This document shows positions 33,640-47,815 of a stretch of 64,000 nucleotides of DNA, one piece after another. Within the stretch, counting starts at the first letter, position 1. Every line of letters begins with the position of its first letter. The translations under genes were made by a program, and so were the position numbers. This DNA is from Haliclystus octoradiatus. Taxonomy: Eukaryota > Cnidaria > Staurozoa > Stauromedusae > Haliclystidae. Location: NCBI GenBank assembly GCA_916610825.1, contig OU744451.1, forward strand, positions 8,127,441 through 8,191,440, in the 5' to 3' direction. The notes under the pieces are model-generated. The model worked only from the letters and a program-made list of their open reading frames with translations. It had not been told where the DNA came from and made no database searches.

Positions 33640-36600
33640 CTGACATTCTCATCATAAAATATACAGGGTATGGCGTCGCCTTGCAAAACTGTATCAGAAA
33701 GTAAGCATGGCCATGTGTGCCAATACCACGATATTATACCATACCCGGGATACCATGGCAAGCCCTATTGCAATGCGTATAATGAATGCCCTATTGCCTC
33801 ATTGTATTTATTGTTATTTTAACGAGTCATTAAAGAAAAATTGTTTTGTATTGTTGTTCACACTATACGGCAACGATGACAATTAAACCGACAACTGAGA
33901 GGCAATTCCTCTTGTGAAACGCCAACTCAGACTACTTGTGTTGTGAATGCATTATAGTCCCATTAGTGCATTGATAACTGTTTATAAAGACGTTCATAAC
34001 GCGTTTCTTTGAATGATATTTACTTTCAAAGTGATAGCAATTGGAGTTGAATTGGGTAAACCCACGCTTTGTATAATAGAAAATTGATTTATATACAAAC
34101 GTACTGTCTTTGATATATTAAAGTTCAAGTCTTGGGTTCCACGTGTGGGAAAACGTTCTCGTTGCCGAATTTGGCTCTGGATGCTGCACTAAGAATCAAG
34201 AACAAGCGTATTAGTAGCATATCATATCGTGCAGTTAATTGAGAAGAAATTTAATACTTGAAGGTATCAGATACTGTTAACATTACATCATGCAGATGGA
34301 GGTATGTGATACTGATGCATCAATTGTATGAATCATATAGCATTAGCATTATCACCTGGGTTGAGCCATGGTTGAGCATTATCGAACATATATCAATACA
34401 TTAGGGACTCATCTAACCAATATGTTAGTATACAGAAACTCGTATGAAGTCTTCGTATATGACAGCGTGACGCCGGGCTGTATAAATTATATACATATGA
34501 TGGAGGTCCAACTTATATAGTCTCGTTTTCTAACTCTGATTATGATTTGATTAATATTGTAATTTTAGGAAACTACAATCAGATTTAAAGCAAAATACAA
34601 AATGAAGATGAAGACGAAGACAAAGGTACTGTGCTAATGCCGAATAAAAAACATATTAAAGAGTTTTTAGATAGAATTATTATACCGTCATTTGATAAGG
34701 ATGATAAGTACTCATAAGGTCATAATTAAGCATATGCCGTGACTTCTGTACAAATTGTGGAGACGTTGTATAGTTTCGTTATCCCAGGATAACCCTAGAC
34801 TACTTTAGCAAGTATAGCTAGTATAATTTACTGCAATATGGCTTATCATTTTCCTGATTACAATTAAAGGCGGGGAACCTGCATAAGGGGTGGAGCATAA
34901 AGGTGGAGTTGAGATGTTATCTATGAATATAATATAATTATGTAATTCTCTCTACTGCCGGAGTTTACAAATCATTATTTTTTTACTCATATCTATACGT
35001 GGTTCATTAGGTTGTTCCCACTAGTTTTTCAAGCTTATATGAAAGTTCTGAATTCTAAATATCGAGTTTTATATTTCTCTCAAATCGATCCCGAATTGTT
35101 TTAAAAGAAATCCTACATTGTCGCCCGGTGTTCTTTACAACGGAATAACAGTATAAAAGTGTGGGAATTAAGTAATTATCATTATTGTATTTTGGTGTTC
35201 TCAAGAGCTTCCTTATTTTTATTTAGGACTACAGAGGCATTGTAATCAGCTACTGCTCTGATTAAAGTAATTATTACAAATAAGGGGAGGCCCCGTAGCG
35301 CTTGTTTTCGGACTGTTTAGACAAAACATGACATAGATTCCATTTTATTCAAGTTGAGATAAGATTTTAAGCTTTATTGGTAACCCATATTTATAAAGAT
35401 TTGATACTTAAGAAGTTTGTTTTGTTAGATTTAACTAACAGACATCTTTTTGCTACAATAACTACAAAGTATTTAGTATTGTATAGAAATTGTACATTAT
35501 GTTGACCCAATAGGGGGTTTATTTCCCCTTATTTGAATTGTAGTCGATCAGGCGTGACTAACAGGCTTGCGTGCATGCTGAGTGTTTACAGACGTTGTTT
35601 TTGTACGTGAGAAGCGGATTCAAAAATTTGATGTTCAAATACAACAATTTATATCGACTGGTTTTATCGAAGAAATTATTTATTACGGGACGCAGCTGGC
35701 CTTATTTTATAACAGCTTATCCCATCTGTAGACGGAGAAGTTTTGATAAGATTTTCAGACTACGAGAATAGTTATTATTTTCAACAAATCTACATCGGCA
35801 GATGATTTGAATTTTGTTTATTTCATGTTTTCTCAAATACTGTAAAAGCTTTGTGGTAAGTCCAACTTAAATTTACTTTTGACAATACAGTTGCCATTTT
35901 AATAGTTGTATCAATATGGTTTAGTATAAGCTTTATACATTTTAGTTTTGTTTGAAGCTGGCACATGTCGTTTAGTTTTGAGTTAAATGCATATCGTTTA
36001 TTTCTTTTAACGTTGTCATTCCTAATATCGTTATGTAATGTAAATAATTGTTGTTATCTATTTAATATTCATATCCCTGCTTCTTTTATCAATTCCTCAC
36101 CAGTGGAACTGTTTGTGGCTCATTTTATTGATCAACATTTGCAAATGTTCACAGTTTTCAGAGATAGTTTTTCATTGTTAGCTATTTTTATTCTTTTGTT
36201 TTAATGTTGAGTTTATTTGATTTGACCACAACCAAACAAGGCTAAACAAATCGATTTAAACCTGTAAATCAATAATTAATGCTCCTGAACTCGTGAAATG
36301 TGTACTTCTAACCAACAAGAGAAACGTTCTCAATTGTAGTCTGAAAGCTCTAGAAAAACTGCCAACAGCATTTTTTAGCCCCCACAAATGGCCGCCCACA
36401 GATTTATCAAGGTATTTTATTTTGTTATTTATTCTCTCTAAGAACAATAACGTTATTCCACAAATTTGAATGTACTCTTCATCTCATGTTTTTCAATTTA
36501 CATGTCGTGTATCTAAGTTTATAAAATTGAGAATTTGTTTGGATTCTATATATCGGAATAATCTTTTTGCGTTAATTCCTTTCTCTTCTTGATCCCAATA

Positions 36601-37030
36601 TCATTACCTTTGATTTTCATTTCCTTATTTTATTATAATCCTTTGTATTTGGATGGTGAACCTACTGCACCGTGTCGCGAATTGTAATTTATTGATTGAC
36701 CTCTTGCAATATCTATAAAACAATATGGCTGGAGTAACACGTGTTGTAGCCAGTTGTAGCCTTCGTCTATGTGTAGCTTGCATGCAGATTGCAAACGCAT
36801 ATTCATTGTAACCGTATACAATTGTGTAACTGCATGGCATTTTGAATTAGCTCAGGATAGAAAGTTAAGTAAGCAGATGAGTTACTTTGAAGGAAAGTTA
36901 AAGAGCATTAACCCTTCTAGAGATATACATAATTCGGTTTTAAGTAGACCTATGATAGATTCAGTGTGGAATTATTGTCTTGACTTGGAAGTAGGTTCTG
37001 TAGGCGTAACTCATTGAATTGATTATGAAT
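33640..37030. other. Gene-poor AT-rich spacer
   Basis: No supported gene, RNA or clear repeat. Scattered ATG frames under 80 codons lack splice context or recognisable motifs. Two short pieces with splice-like borders (34288-34299 and 34569-34626) would read MQME and then a Lys-rich segment, but lead nowhere. Confidence 0.4.
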
Positions 37031-37036
37031 AAGTAT

Positions 37037-37047
37037 GTTATTGTTGC

Positions 37048-37113
<66 letters not shown>

Positions 37114-37121
37114 GCGGTTGC

Positions 37122-37199
<78 letters not shown>

Positions 37200-37216
37200 G
37201 CGGTTGTTGTTGGTGA
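37037..37216. repeat. Trinucleotide microsatellite (GTT)n
   Basis: About 180 bp of almost pure GTT/TTG repeats with a few interruptions (GATGTT, GCGGTTGCT). Frames through it give long homopolymers of Val, Leu, Cys, Asn, Thr or Gln and are not genes. Confidence 0.95.
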
Positions 37217-37219
37217 CAT

Positions 37220-40200
37220 ATTTCAATAATATGACTGGCTGTGAGTGGCTCATCAAGGGTAGTAATCTTCCATTTCATTATTAATTTTATTCTGGTATCA
37301 TTGCAAATAAAATTCCTATAATTTAATAGTCAAGATAACAACCATGAACTAATAATCATCAGAGAACTGTTGATCAGTTTAGAATAATTACATATGAAAT
37401 ATAATTATTAGTATAAACCCTTACCTAATATCACTATAAAAATGGTAATATCACGACTTGCTTAGATATCACCAAGTTTCCAGAACCAGTTCCTATCAAA
37501 CTCAACTATTTTACCCCGGTTAATATCACGCTTTGCTCATTAGCGAGATTTCTGGCTACACCAGGACAGTGGTATCAACGAAGCTACCACCGTTTGTCCG
37601 TTACTGTAAAATTATGCTGAACTAAATTTGTGACCTTATAAGTATTACGCTATTGTTTTACGGCATTAGAATGAGAATACTTCAGTAATGTGACACAGCA
37701 CTGCACTATAATGCACTATGAATTAGGTAAACTTGTTACCCTGTGTCTACGTAAGGCCTTCAGTAGACAATGGGTTGCAAAAGCCGCGACTTCAAATATC
37801 AACTGTTGATTGTATACCTAGGGTAGGCCCTATATTTAATTGATTCATTCTTTCAATCATCTATTTGAGATATTATGAAATTGCCAAAATGTAGGCTACC
37901 AATGATTTAATGATTTTCAATGAAAAGATTTGTTGTAGAGTAATACCTTGGTAGAATTCTCTATCAGAAAAACTTGTAACCTCAGCCAGTTTTTCTACCT
38001 TTAAAAGGGGTCTTGATGAGACAAGACTCTCATCTTTTTGCAAGGTATTTTCGTAATTTACGGCACTTAGTAATTATAAAACAACGTAATGTAAATCGAT
38101 CAATAATTTTGCATGCTTAAATTTATATCAATTTTTATTAACATCAGTTGTAACTAGGCTACATTTTAGTGAGAGATCATATTATGTGACTCTCCTTTGT
38201 TTCGCCTGTCAATTTTGACAAAACTAGACTTCGAGTTGCATGCAAATGCATGCTTATATTGAGTTGTGAATCATCTGGTTTAACTGGCTCAAAATAAATG
38301 CATGAACAAATCTATGTAGAAAAGCCGATCGAAGCCGCAATTTAATTGAGAAATTTACAAAATTTGGTACTATCTAGTTTATCCCAAAGCACGTGGAAGT
38401 AGTAGCCATAGCCAAAAAATCCAAGAAACCAAAAAACCCAAGAAACATCACAAACCCGAATATCATACTGAATGTCATAAAGTTCAAGTTGTAAGGTAAC
38501 AATTTGTCGGGGGCTTTTCTAAATTAAATTGTGTTTCACCTATACAACACCGGCATAGCCCGGAGAAATACTAATAATTGTTCACTACTCATAACGTGTT
38601 TATTCAACATTTGATTCAAGTGACTTTTGAATAAGTATATAGAATGGGAAAACTATTTATTACTTCTTTACATCTTATTTCATCAATTATTTTCAGCCAT
38701 GAACAGTACTTTCTACATATTTAAAGTCATATAGTCTAGGTGGTGTCGATAATCATGCTAGCTAAATACTTCTCCAATTTTATTTAAAACACTAAACAGC
38801 GTGCCAAATAATGCCATTTCGTTGCCACAGTACGAAGGGGGTGATTTTGCTTGAACACTACACTGATTCAGGATAAATCATTGCCATGTGAAAACACATC
38901 ATCACCATGTGAAATATGTCATCGCCGTGTGAATCGAGTTTGACCCTAATTCAGCTTCATACACATTTTATTTAGCTTCATCACTAAACATTGTAAAACA
39001 ACACTCACACCATGGCAACATTTATAAATCCATCGATTTGATTATTCAATAATTGATTCAATCCACTTTCCCGAAAGAAAAAACTATTTATTATTGTTTA
39101 CATTTTTTAGTTAAATACACTGATCCCATCAAACTGTTCAATCGAGTTTCATCGCATTTGAATCCTCGTTAAATCTATATATGCGATCGCTCATATCTAA
39201 TAATAATAATAATAATAATTTGTTGTCGATGATGAAGAGGAAGTTTGTATGTATATTGTTTTCTATATTAATGTCTTTTCATTGCAGTAAAATTGCCGGC
39301 TATCCTTATCAGTAGACATGTGAGATTATGTTGAATAAATAAGAATTTCCCCAGCATGGGTTTGTTTACAAATGTGATATCATTCCTATCGGAACAGTTT
39401 ATAAATAATTTTCAAAAAACATTGATTATATAATTTCCATTCTGACGCATGACCATACACGAAACAAAAGATCGATCTGCACTGTTGCTCAGAGACAATA
39501 GAAAGTCATTCAAGTGCGAAACTGCTTAGTTAGCGCTTCAGTCTGAGAAAGCATTGTTGTTGAAAATGGAAACAGTTTTCATTGGTTTTTATCAACTTCG
39601 ATTTATTTATTTAAGAAATGAAGCCGGCCATGTACGCCTCTGGTTAATAACGAATCCATTGATATGTGTTTCAAGTCAATTGCATCAAAAATGGAACCGT
39701 GAATCCCCGCCTTACATAAAATGGAAATAGCGTAAATTTAAAAGTAGAAGATAAATGAAATGAAATGAAAAAAATCTAGTTATAACGGCTAGAAGTCTAC
39801 CGGTCACGTGGTAGATGAAACCGACAATGTGTCGGTCATATGGGGAAATTTACTGGACAAGGGTAAAAAAAATTTTCAAAACAGTTTCCCTAAAACTTTG
39901 AGAAATTGATGTAATTATATCCATTTTTTCAAAGCATAACATTTTGGCTGCTATAAATAGTAGTAAAAGTTTTTTCGAATTGATACTGTAGTTCTCGTAT
40001 GTTTGTAATTGTCAGAAGCCAATACATTTTCTGATCTATGGTGTTGTGTTTAAAATCTTTAAACAGTTACGGCGTGTTTTCGTTAGTAAACTGATTTTAA
40101 CTTAACCAGTACAGACAATTTAGCCACATCGTTTGATTTATAACAGGCTATAGTAGGCTACACAGTTGTTCTAAATTGTTGACATCATTTCTACTGTTTT

Positions 40201-41600
40201 GCGCCACCCTATATTTCACATTTCTTTGCAATGGCAAATGATTAAGGACATGATTGATAGTGATCTTAATTAGACACTTTGAACAATTTGAAGACTCTTA
40301 ATAATCCTTCTAAGGAAACACTTGTTTAAACTGTCAAATTTATTTCGAGGATAAATATGGTGTCATATCATGCAATTTTTAGTCAGTTTGTAGGCTAGTT
40401 GAAGGATCACGGGCAAATCTATACTTATTAGTTAATACCTCTATAGAGCCGTTGTCTATTAATTGACGTTTAACGCAGTGTTTGATTGAACTAATGGTTG
40501 TTGTACGCCGTAGCTCTAACATGGGACGCAGTAGAGTACATATAAGGTCCTATACATACCTACCAATTTTAGATTTGAAAAAATAGTGAGATTTCTGAAA
40601 TTCCGTATTCTGGGGATAAAATATAGAGGCCTCCCCGAAGGTGTGGCCCAATTCTAGGTGTCTGGGGGATATACTTCGTCATGGATTCAAAATGGCTTGA
40701 AACGAAAATTTTGGACAACATTTTGGTTTGGATTAAGCTGTTGAACAATAATTAGATTCTCAAAGAGTTTATACACAGAGAGTAGAGACATTTTCACAAT
40801 ATTGGATTTTGCTGTGAAAAAATGAGAGAAACCGTGAGACCGTGAGATTCAGTGTAAAAGCGTGAGACTCACGGCGACTCACGGCAAAGCCGTGAGAATT
40901 GGAAGGTCTGCATATATGATGTACATATGCACTGTATACATATGATCATTCAATGTAACTATGATTCAAGGACATGGCATTACATTACAATTACAGTGAT
41001 ATCGTATAGGGTCACTCTTCTGCGAGCGATAATATAAATGACATGAATGAATGGAATATAAGTTGAAAAACGAAGAATTTCTTTGCCTTTCAAATGCTAT
41101 CGATATCATTAAGCTTATTGATAAGTCGATTACGCATGATAGTCTGAGAGTAATCTTCTTCAGTTGATTTCATTTATCTTTTATGGAGGATTTCTTAGAC
41201 TTGGTCTATAGCTTGCCGTATTTTTAAATCATGCATTTCAAATGTTGAATATGTGAAAGCAACATGCTCCAATGACTACCCGACGGACCATAATGGAAAG
41301 GTGCATCCTTCAAAGAGAATTATATAAGTTGATCCTACAATAGATGGGTTTAAGCCCCGTTCAAGTCAAGTTACCATATCAAAGTCTAATTGGCTAGTTG
41401 TTTTGTATACTTCCAATCATTATGATGAGTTGAGAAATATAAAGGCTGAGTGAATTGTAATTTTATTTTTGATCTGATTGCTTTGAAAAATAAATTGTTT
41501 AAGTAACTGCATATTTTAAAGTCGTATACAGTCATACTGTGTTCACTATTTATGGGTGAGATATTTTTACGTCACCTGAGTACGCCCAATGTCCAACAAA
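37220..41600. other. Gene-poor spacer
   Basis: I find no gene. A short AAT repeat lies at 39200-39220. A segment at about 40551-40912 has facing ends CCTACCAATTTTAGA and GAGAATTGGAAGG and internal repeats of GTGAGACTCACGGC, and may be another dispersed element. Nothing else stands out. Confidence 0.4.
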
Positions 41601-41752
41601 AGTAGGAATCCTGGAATCCTAGATTCCTGAAGGTTGGAGCAAATTCAGAAAAAAATTGGTATTTTTTATGATTTATTGGTCAAACATCGACAAAGAAATT
41701 CAGAAAACAATGTTGAAATGCCTCTAGGATTCCAGAAGGCTGAACCTTTTGT
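41600..41752. repeat. Dispersed short repeat, copy 1
   Basis: It shares AAAAGTAGGAATCCT, GCAAATTCAGAA, TTTTATGA, ATGCCTCTAGGATT and CCAGAAGGCTGAACCTTTTG in order with 61666-61832, and more loosely with an inverted copy near 63420-63530. It is non-coding; the 106-codon frame across it is probably chance. Confidence 0.65.
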
Positions 41753-42204
41753 CGTACCCTGGGTACGCTTACCGATTGACACCATGGTAGAGTTCATAAG
41801 GATAAGGTATCATCCTGAATTATTAGAAGAGTGTGCTCACTTCTTTGTCAAAATTGCCCCACGTTTTCTTCGAGTGCCTCGCTATGTCCCCTTTTACCAG
41901 GCTGCAATTATAGCGTCTCGTTATGCTTCCTCAGTTTCCACTGAAGGACTATGAAGTGCATTACATGGTAAAAGTTTCACAAATTACAGAGGAGTTGTAG
42001 GCCTAGATATACTAAGGTGAAATTCTTTCTTTCGTTCTTTCTATTAAACAAACAATTAGACCCCCAGTTGTTCTTAGTCGCCTACACAGTATGTAGTTCT
42101 ATTAGAATCTCATTTAAAGATGACAGTTCTTGCAATTTGAGTGAATCTAATTAATTCATGCCTCTTAGGTTCTTATACTAATATCTAAATCTTATTATAT
42201 TCAA

Positions 42205-42725
42205 CTACAAAAACTAATTAGACTTACGGATTGTGTTGCATTTTTAAAACCTACTTTTTCAATTTTTTATGAATTTCTGTTGACGTCACGATGAATACTT
42301 TGTAAACTATTCCAAAAACTAAATATTTTAATTTTTATCTACAAAAACTAATTAGACTTACGGATATTGTTGCATTTTTAAAACAAACTTTTTCAATTTT
42401 ATATGAATTTCTGTTGACGTCGCGATGAATATTTTGTAAACTATTCCAAAAACTAAATATTTTAATTTTTATCTACAAAAACTAATTAGACTTACGGATA
42501 TTTTTGCATTTTTAAAACAAACTTTTTCAATTTTATATGAATTTCTGTTGACGTCGCGATGAATATTTTGTAAACTATTCCAAAAACTAAGTATTTAAAT
42601 TTTTATCTACAAAAACTAATTAGACTTACGGATATTGCTGCATTTTTAAAACCTACTTTTTCAATTTTTTATGAATTTCTGTTGACGTCGCGATGAATAT
42701 AATTTCAAAAATGGATTATAAACAC
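42205..42725. repeat. 134-bp tandem repeat, about 3.9 copies, with a CRE-like motif in each
   Basis: CTACAAAAACTAATTAGACT begins units at 42205, 42339, 42473 and 42607, an exact period of 134. Each unit includes CTGTTGACGTC followed by ACGATGAAT or GCGATGAAT. The first unit keeps TGACGTCA, and the others have TGACGTCG. Units differ at few positions. Confidence 0.92.
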
Positions 42726-43463
42726 TTCGTTTTTAAAATTGTTAACTTCAGATAATATGTCATTGTAAAAGTAATTACCGTAAAATGTGTTTCATACCAA
42801 CACTGAATTATACATATGTGTTATATGTACATATAAAGTCATTTATCTTATGTAGAATATCTGGTTAATTTACCGACAAACTACTGTTACAAAGTTATAG
42901 ATCTACAGAAAAACCGCGGTTATTGAACCACCGACCGTTTTTTGACCACCTGCTGTTTTGGATTTCATATTTATAGTTCTAATAGCTTGATACCAGGGTC
43001 CAGTGTGTCTCTGTTCTTCATAGAAGTGTGACGATCGATTTATTTTGTATATGATTTGTATAAGAAGGTAGAATCGATTGGCTTTGTAATAGTTTGTATT
43101 AGTATGTTTCGCCTTATCAAAAAGCAACATCATTTGGATGTAATTAAACAGCAAGGATATGGCCAGGTACATTTATATACACATAATTCAGTGTTATGTA
43201 AATCAGTTTATTTTTATTTCGTTTCATTTAAGGCCAGTTTAATTGATATCTATTCAGTTTAAACGACTTTTCATATCATGCAAACTAAAAATGATTCTTG
43301 TACTTGTTTAATTATTTAATTAATTTGATATATACAAGTGCTTTTAATATTAACATCAATGTTGTAAATAGATTTATATTACGCTGTGTGATTCTACGGT
43401 GTAGTAATATTATTGAGATTTGATTTTAATCATCATGTTTTTATTTTATAGATTCGTACATTA

Positions 43464-46400
43464 ATGGAGGGTGGTGATAGTTGTGGTCAAGACTTTCCAC
43501 TTTTAGATGCATGTAATGATGCGGAGGTAAGTCTTCAGAAGTAGGAGGAGTTGTGGCTAATATTGCTTTCAAGCCAGGGGCAAATATTAATTGATCATTA
43601 TATGGTTATTCTATACTAGGGGCTTTTCATGAATTCTTAGAAATCCTGATTGTCAAATAGGCGTAACAGTTTAAGAATTATGAGGCACGATGAATACTAT
43701 TTAAACCTGGAAACGCTATCGACTTTGGAGACGAAAAGCTCTCAAATAGGAGTTTTAGACTATAGTAATACCCTAGAGAAATGTCAAATGTTCGGACTTA
43801 GGTGATCAGATATTCTACCGCATCTGTTATGTACATCTTAAAATGTCATGCAGAAAACCAGGTTAACTATCGTCCCGACTATCGTATTGGGATCAGGTCT
43901 ATTTCAGCTGTACACTATTGCTTTGTAAGCTTTGCAGATGGCTCCAGTATAAAGTATGTCGGTTGTGTTTCTATCTATCGGTCCGAATCTCTAGGAGTAC
44001 ACTAGCTTCAAAGCTCCATAGCTATGCTCAGTAGTTTAGAACAAATTCGATAAGAGCATTGAAGCCATCATTGTTAGCTTTAGAGCTTTATTTAATAATG
44101 TAGACAGGTATCGACCGATGTATACATAGTCAATAAAAAAGGTCAGCCAAAATGTTGATATATTTTAGTCCTCTGCCTCTAGCACGTGCTTTATCGTTTT
44201 TACGTTTGCTTGTCATGTCTACTACCACTTTCCCGATAATAAATATAGAATTGAACAATAATTAATTCCAACAATGAACCTGTTTTATTTACGTCTAAAA
44301 CACGATGTCGCGTAACCGGTTATATCACTTCGTTTGCGGTTAACGACGCCATGACGCGTAAATAAATGTAATTGTTCATCACGTAGCGAATAAGGCGGCA
44401 GCATTTACGCGTGCCAGTAAGGCCGACGACATTTGCGGGACCGCCGTTCAAAGGAATTTGTTTTGTCTCCGTGTTATTTTCAAGGCTTGGACACCAAGGC
44501 AGATCAACCTGGTCTGTAGAGTTGGATCGAATGTTTCGTATTGCTTTCAACCAACATCATTGCTTGCAATTTCCAGGCTTCGATATCCTTAAGCTAAATG
44601 TGAGGCTTTCCAATCGAAAGCTTTATTAGACATAATCGTGTCTGTAGACGGATCTTTGTCGGCATTATCGCCGTAACTTAAAATCCCACCCTACGTGCAA
44701 TGTTTAAACCATAGCGGATTATATAGCAGTGACGATTGATTCCATCATTACTCATTAGTTGATTGGAAATTTCCTGTCTGGTTAGGTAACCGGTAAGAGG
44801 AGGGCAGGTCACTATGTCAGGGAGGAATCCGAAAAAGGTCTGATGGTGAACTATAATTTATAAGATTAACCACAAGTAGCATGAAGGTTAATTCACCCAC
44901 CAAGAGAGAGAGAGAGTGTGCGTACGGTATTAAACCCATAGCCCTATCAGATTTGCCTCATCAAATCAAGGGGGGTCATCAATTATATATAATACTTTTG
45001 ACGGTGCCTCGAGTTATTATTGTCCTTCCATCAACATTTCCATCTCACAATGACAGATCATAACACTTTTCAAGGCTGCTAAAATCAGTTGTTCAACACT
45101 TAATAAAATATTAGGTGTTCTAGAAATCAGATTATATCTATCTATTTTGTTAAGTTATAAAGCATTGCTAACAGTTCATTACGAAACGCGTGAAGATCAA
45201 TTGCAAATCGATATTTAGTAGATATTTTGCAAAGCGATTAAGATTCACGATTGAGATTGGAATTTGAAATTTGATCGTAAAACTATGTTGGATTTTGTGA
45301 TCATTTTGTTTCCGTATATTTAACACGACGCCCTTATAGCGATTAGATATTTGATTGTCTATAAGGGAATTCAAACTTGCCTGCGGCTTATGTCAGGTTT
45401 GTACGTTGATGCACCAATAGAATTAACCGCAAAGGTGTTACATTTCATGTTTGAAAGCTTGATGGTTAAATAACCTGTGTTATTTCACATGACAAATACC
45501 CCCTGGGCATTTGTTAATCGCTATATATGCACTTGTAATGTGTACTATTTGGTTTATTAATCATAAGCGACACGGACAAGTTTAAAAGTTCCGTATGAGG
45601 TTCAGAGTAAGTTATGTTTTATACCAATACATCAACAAGTGATTTTACTTACCTGCTCATAGGGACCATAGGGATCTGTCAAGACAGGTTGTTTTACAGT
45701 ACCTTTTAATGGAGGTTTTTCTCTGGTTTTACCTTGAATATATTTCTTTTATTATTAGAACGACATCAATAACATGAATCGGAAAGGAAAGAAAGACATG
45801 GAAATGAGTCTAATTCAAGCATGCAGTCTTATAAAATCACAAAACGAGGCATTACATGATTTACGTAATCAAACAAACACTGATAGACAAACCAATGCTC
45901 TTCTAGCAGACAAAATGGAATCACTTATAAAAGATTTGAATAACTTACGATCAGATTATGAATCAAGTCAAGCGAAACATAAATCAGAGATTAAACATTT
46001 AAAAGATTCATTTGAAGTTCAAAAAGAATGTAATGCGCAAACAAATGATGAATTAAGATTTCAAATTCTTGGTATTAGATCACGGTTAGATCCATCAAAA
46101 AATAAATTATCCGTTGAGGTAAAACGAGCTAGTATGACTTCAAATAGTTCCTCGCATCGTACAGACGGGAAAGAATATATTTCGGAAATAGGCAGCACTA
46201 TAGTATCACCTTCGCTTGGCCCAAGTGTTCACCGAGCAGAGATCATCTGGCGTATCGGAGGTTTTAATAGAAAATTACGGAAAATTCAATCAGGGTCCGC
46301 TGAAGATCCGTTCATGAGCGATGCATTTACAACGGGTCCTTACGGATATCGTTTGTCGGTGTGGGCATATTTGAACGGTCGTGGTAAGGGTCTCGGTCAA

Positions 46401-46700
46401 TGTATATCATTATATGTACGTGTAAACGTAGGTGAATTTGATCCAGTACTAAAATGGCCAGTGCGACCGAGTTATACATTTGTCTTAATGGATCAAATAG
46501 CCAATCCATTAAAACGAAATGATCATGTTAGAATCCGTGATTTAACAACCAAACATTCTGCTGTTGATCGACCAAAAAAAGATGAGAAATCACACATTGT
46601 TGGATTTGATGAATTCATTACACACGACGAACTTCAAAAGCAACATTACCTAACTGACGATTGTTTATTTATCAGAGTTATTGCTGATATACACGAATAG
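43464..46700 (+). CDS. Coiled-coil and TRAF/MATH-domain protein, about 334 aa
   Basis: Exon 43464-43526 (starting MEGGDSCGQDF) joins in phase 0 to exon 45759-46700 (gtaagt donor, attattag acceptor). The acceptor at 43450-43451 in front of the first coding exon implies at least one upstream exon, which could be untranslated or coding. Residues about 27-130 are charged and heptad-like, a probable coiled coil. Residues about 182-332 form a TRAF-type MATH domain: IWRIGGF, SDAFTTGPYGYRLSVWAYLNG, ISLYVRVNVGEFD, LKWP, YTFVLMDQ and DDCLFIRVIAD. TRAF proteins use these parts to trimerise and bind receptors or adaptors in innate immune and stress signalling. No RING or TRAF zinc fingers are seen here, so it is either a short TRAF-like protein or the 3' end of a longer gene. 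Confidence 0.85.
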
Positions 46701-47815
46701 CATAATTAATGTTTCATTGTAATATATTGCTTACAAATTATATAATTATTCATACATATAAATACTTACTCATTATATTTCCAATTATTTTGTATTAAAT
46801 ATTCATTAATTATTATGCACGAGGTCAAATTGAATTCTTTTTTTTTTAATGTATCAGCATTCTGTCAACATTTGGTGAGACTTTATTTAAATTCACGAAA
46901 GTATTCTAAAGCTCTATACTAATTAATTGACTTACAAAAGGCGAACATGTATACATGGTATATCTAACTTAAAGTAAAATAAAAAGAAATGTTTAAAATA
47001 GTTACAAATATATTTAACAAAATTTACGTAAAACATGCTACTTTAGAACATTGAAATGACACTCAGTTTTCGAAAAGAATTTTAAATTGTTCAACAGCAT
47101 TGTGATATAATACTATGTATAGCGTTGCAAATGTTTACAGGTAGATTGTTCCAAATAGTTTCCCAGTTCTATCTCCAAAGGATTAACGAGTTCTAGGTAT
47201 TTTAAGGCTTACATATTACAGTGTACCTGCTTGATTAAGTGTAAGTGCAAATCAAAATTTTCAAAGGTTTTCATTGCACTTATCCAAATTTGCACTTATC
47301 CAAAATTGTTTACCAAGTACTTGACCAGGAAATAGTTTAGGGTAAGCAAGGTTGCAGGTAAGCGGGCGTTGCACTTGAGCGGGTTACACAGTATTCTGCC
47401 TTTGGTGCAGCTGAGAGGTGTGACGTTAGATGCAATTGGATATCAAGCGAAGCAAAATGCAGTAGAGAGTTTATGTGGGAATGGAACCAGCTAATCATGG
47501 ATCTAATAATTAGCAAAGGAGGCAACAAAAACGCAAAAACGATACACAAAGTGATTTTACTGTAGCTATGGTGAATCTATAACTACGCACATCCTAACTA
47601 TTCAGAGGACATTACATTTGAAACTAGTTGGTAATTGGAAGACACTTAGAGTATTATTTTGATTGCAATGCATTAACGAACGAACCTAGCCCCATTTAAA
47701 TCCTTCAGAATAAAATTTAGAGGGGCCGCAATTTATCATGACGTCACAATCAGTGTATGATGAATTATGCAGGCTGCAATATGTTTCATTTGCAATTAAT
47801 ATAAATATGATCTAA
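46701..47815. other. Spacer between the TRAF-like gene and the 146-aa gene
   Basis: AT-rich sequence after the TRAF-like stop, then a Tigger-like MITE at 47218-47400. Presumed promoter of the next gene near 47700-47815; no motif was recognised. Confidence 0.4.
47218..47400. repeat. Tigger/pogo-like MITE
   Basis: The ends CAGTGTACCTGCTTGA and TTGAGCGGGTTACAC are inverted. The inside shares CACTTATCCAAA and TTGACCAGGAA with a second copy at 51150-51333 (start CAGTGGAACCCGCTTAA). CAGT-type ends next to TA fit pogo/Tigger families. Confidence 0.55.

Noticed and set aside
34288-34626. Two small exon-like pieces (MQME, then a Lys-rich segment)
   Set aside because: Borders look like splice sites, but the reading ends quickly and no further exon fits.
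36950-37278. Several overlapping frames with polyQ, polyN, polyT, polyV, polyL and polyC
   Set aside because: All come from the GTT microsatellite read in six frames; no splice sites, motifs or flanking coding sequence.
41634-41954. 106-codon plus-strand frame
   Set aside because: Its first half lies in a dispersed non-coding repeat, and the second half matches nothing I know. Kept only as an unexplained open frame.
44320-44550. 76-codon minus-strand frame in a CpG-rich patch
   Set aside because: Within the TRAF-like gene's intron and without recognisable motifs. The patch may be a regulatory element or old repeat, but I cannot support either.
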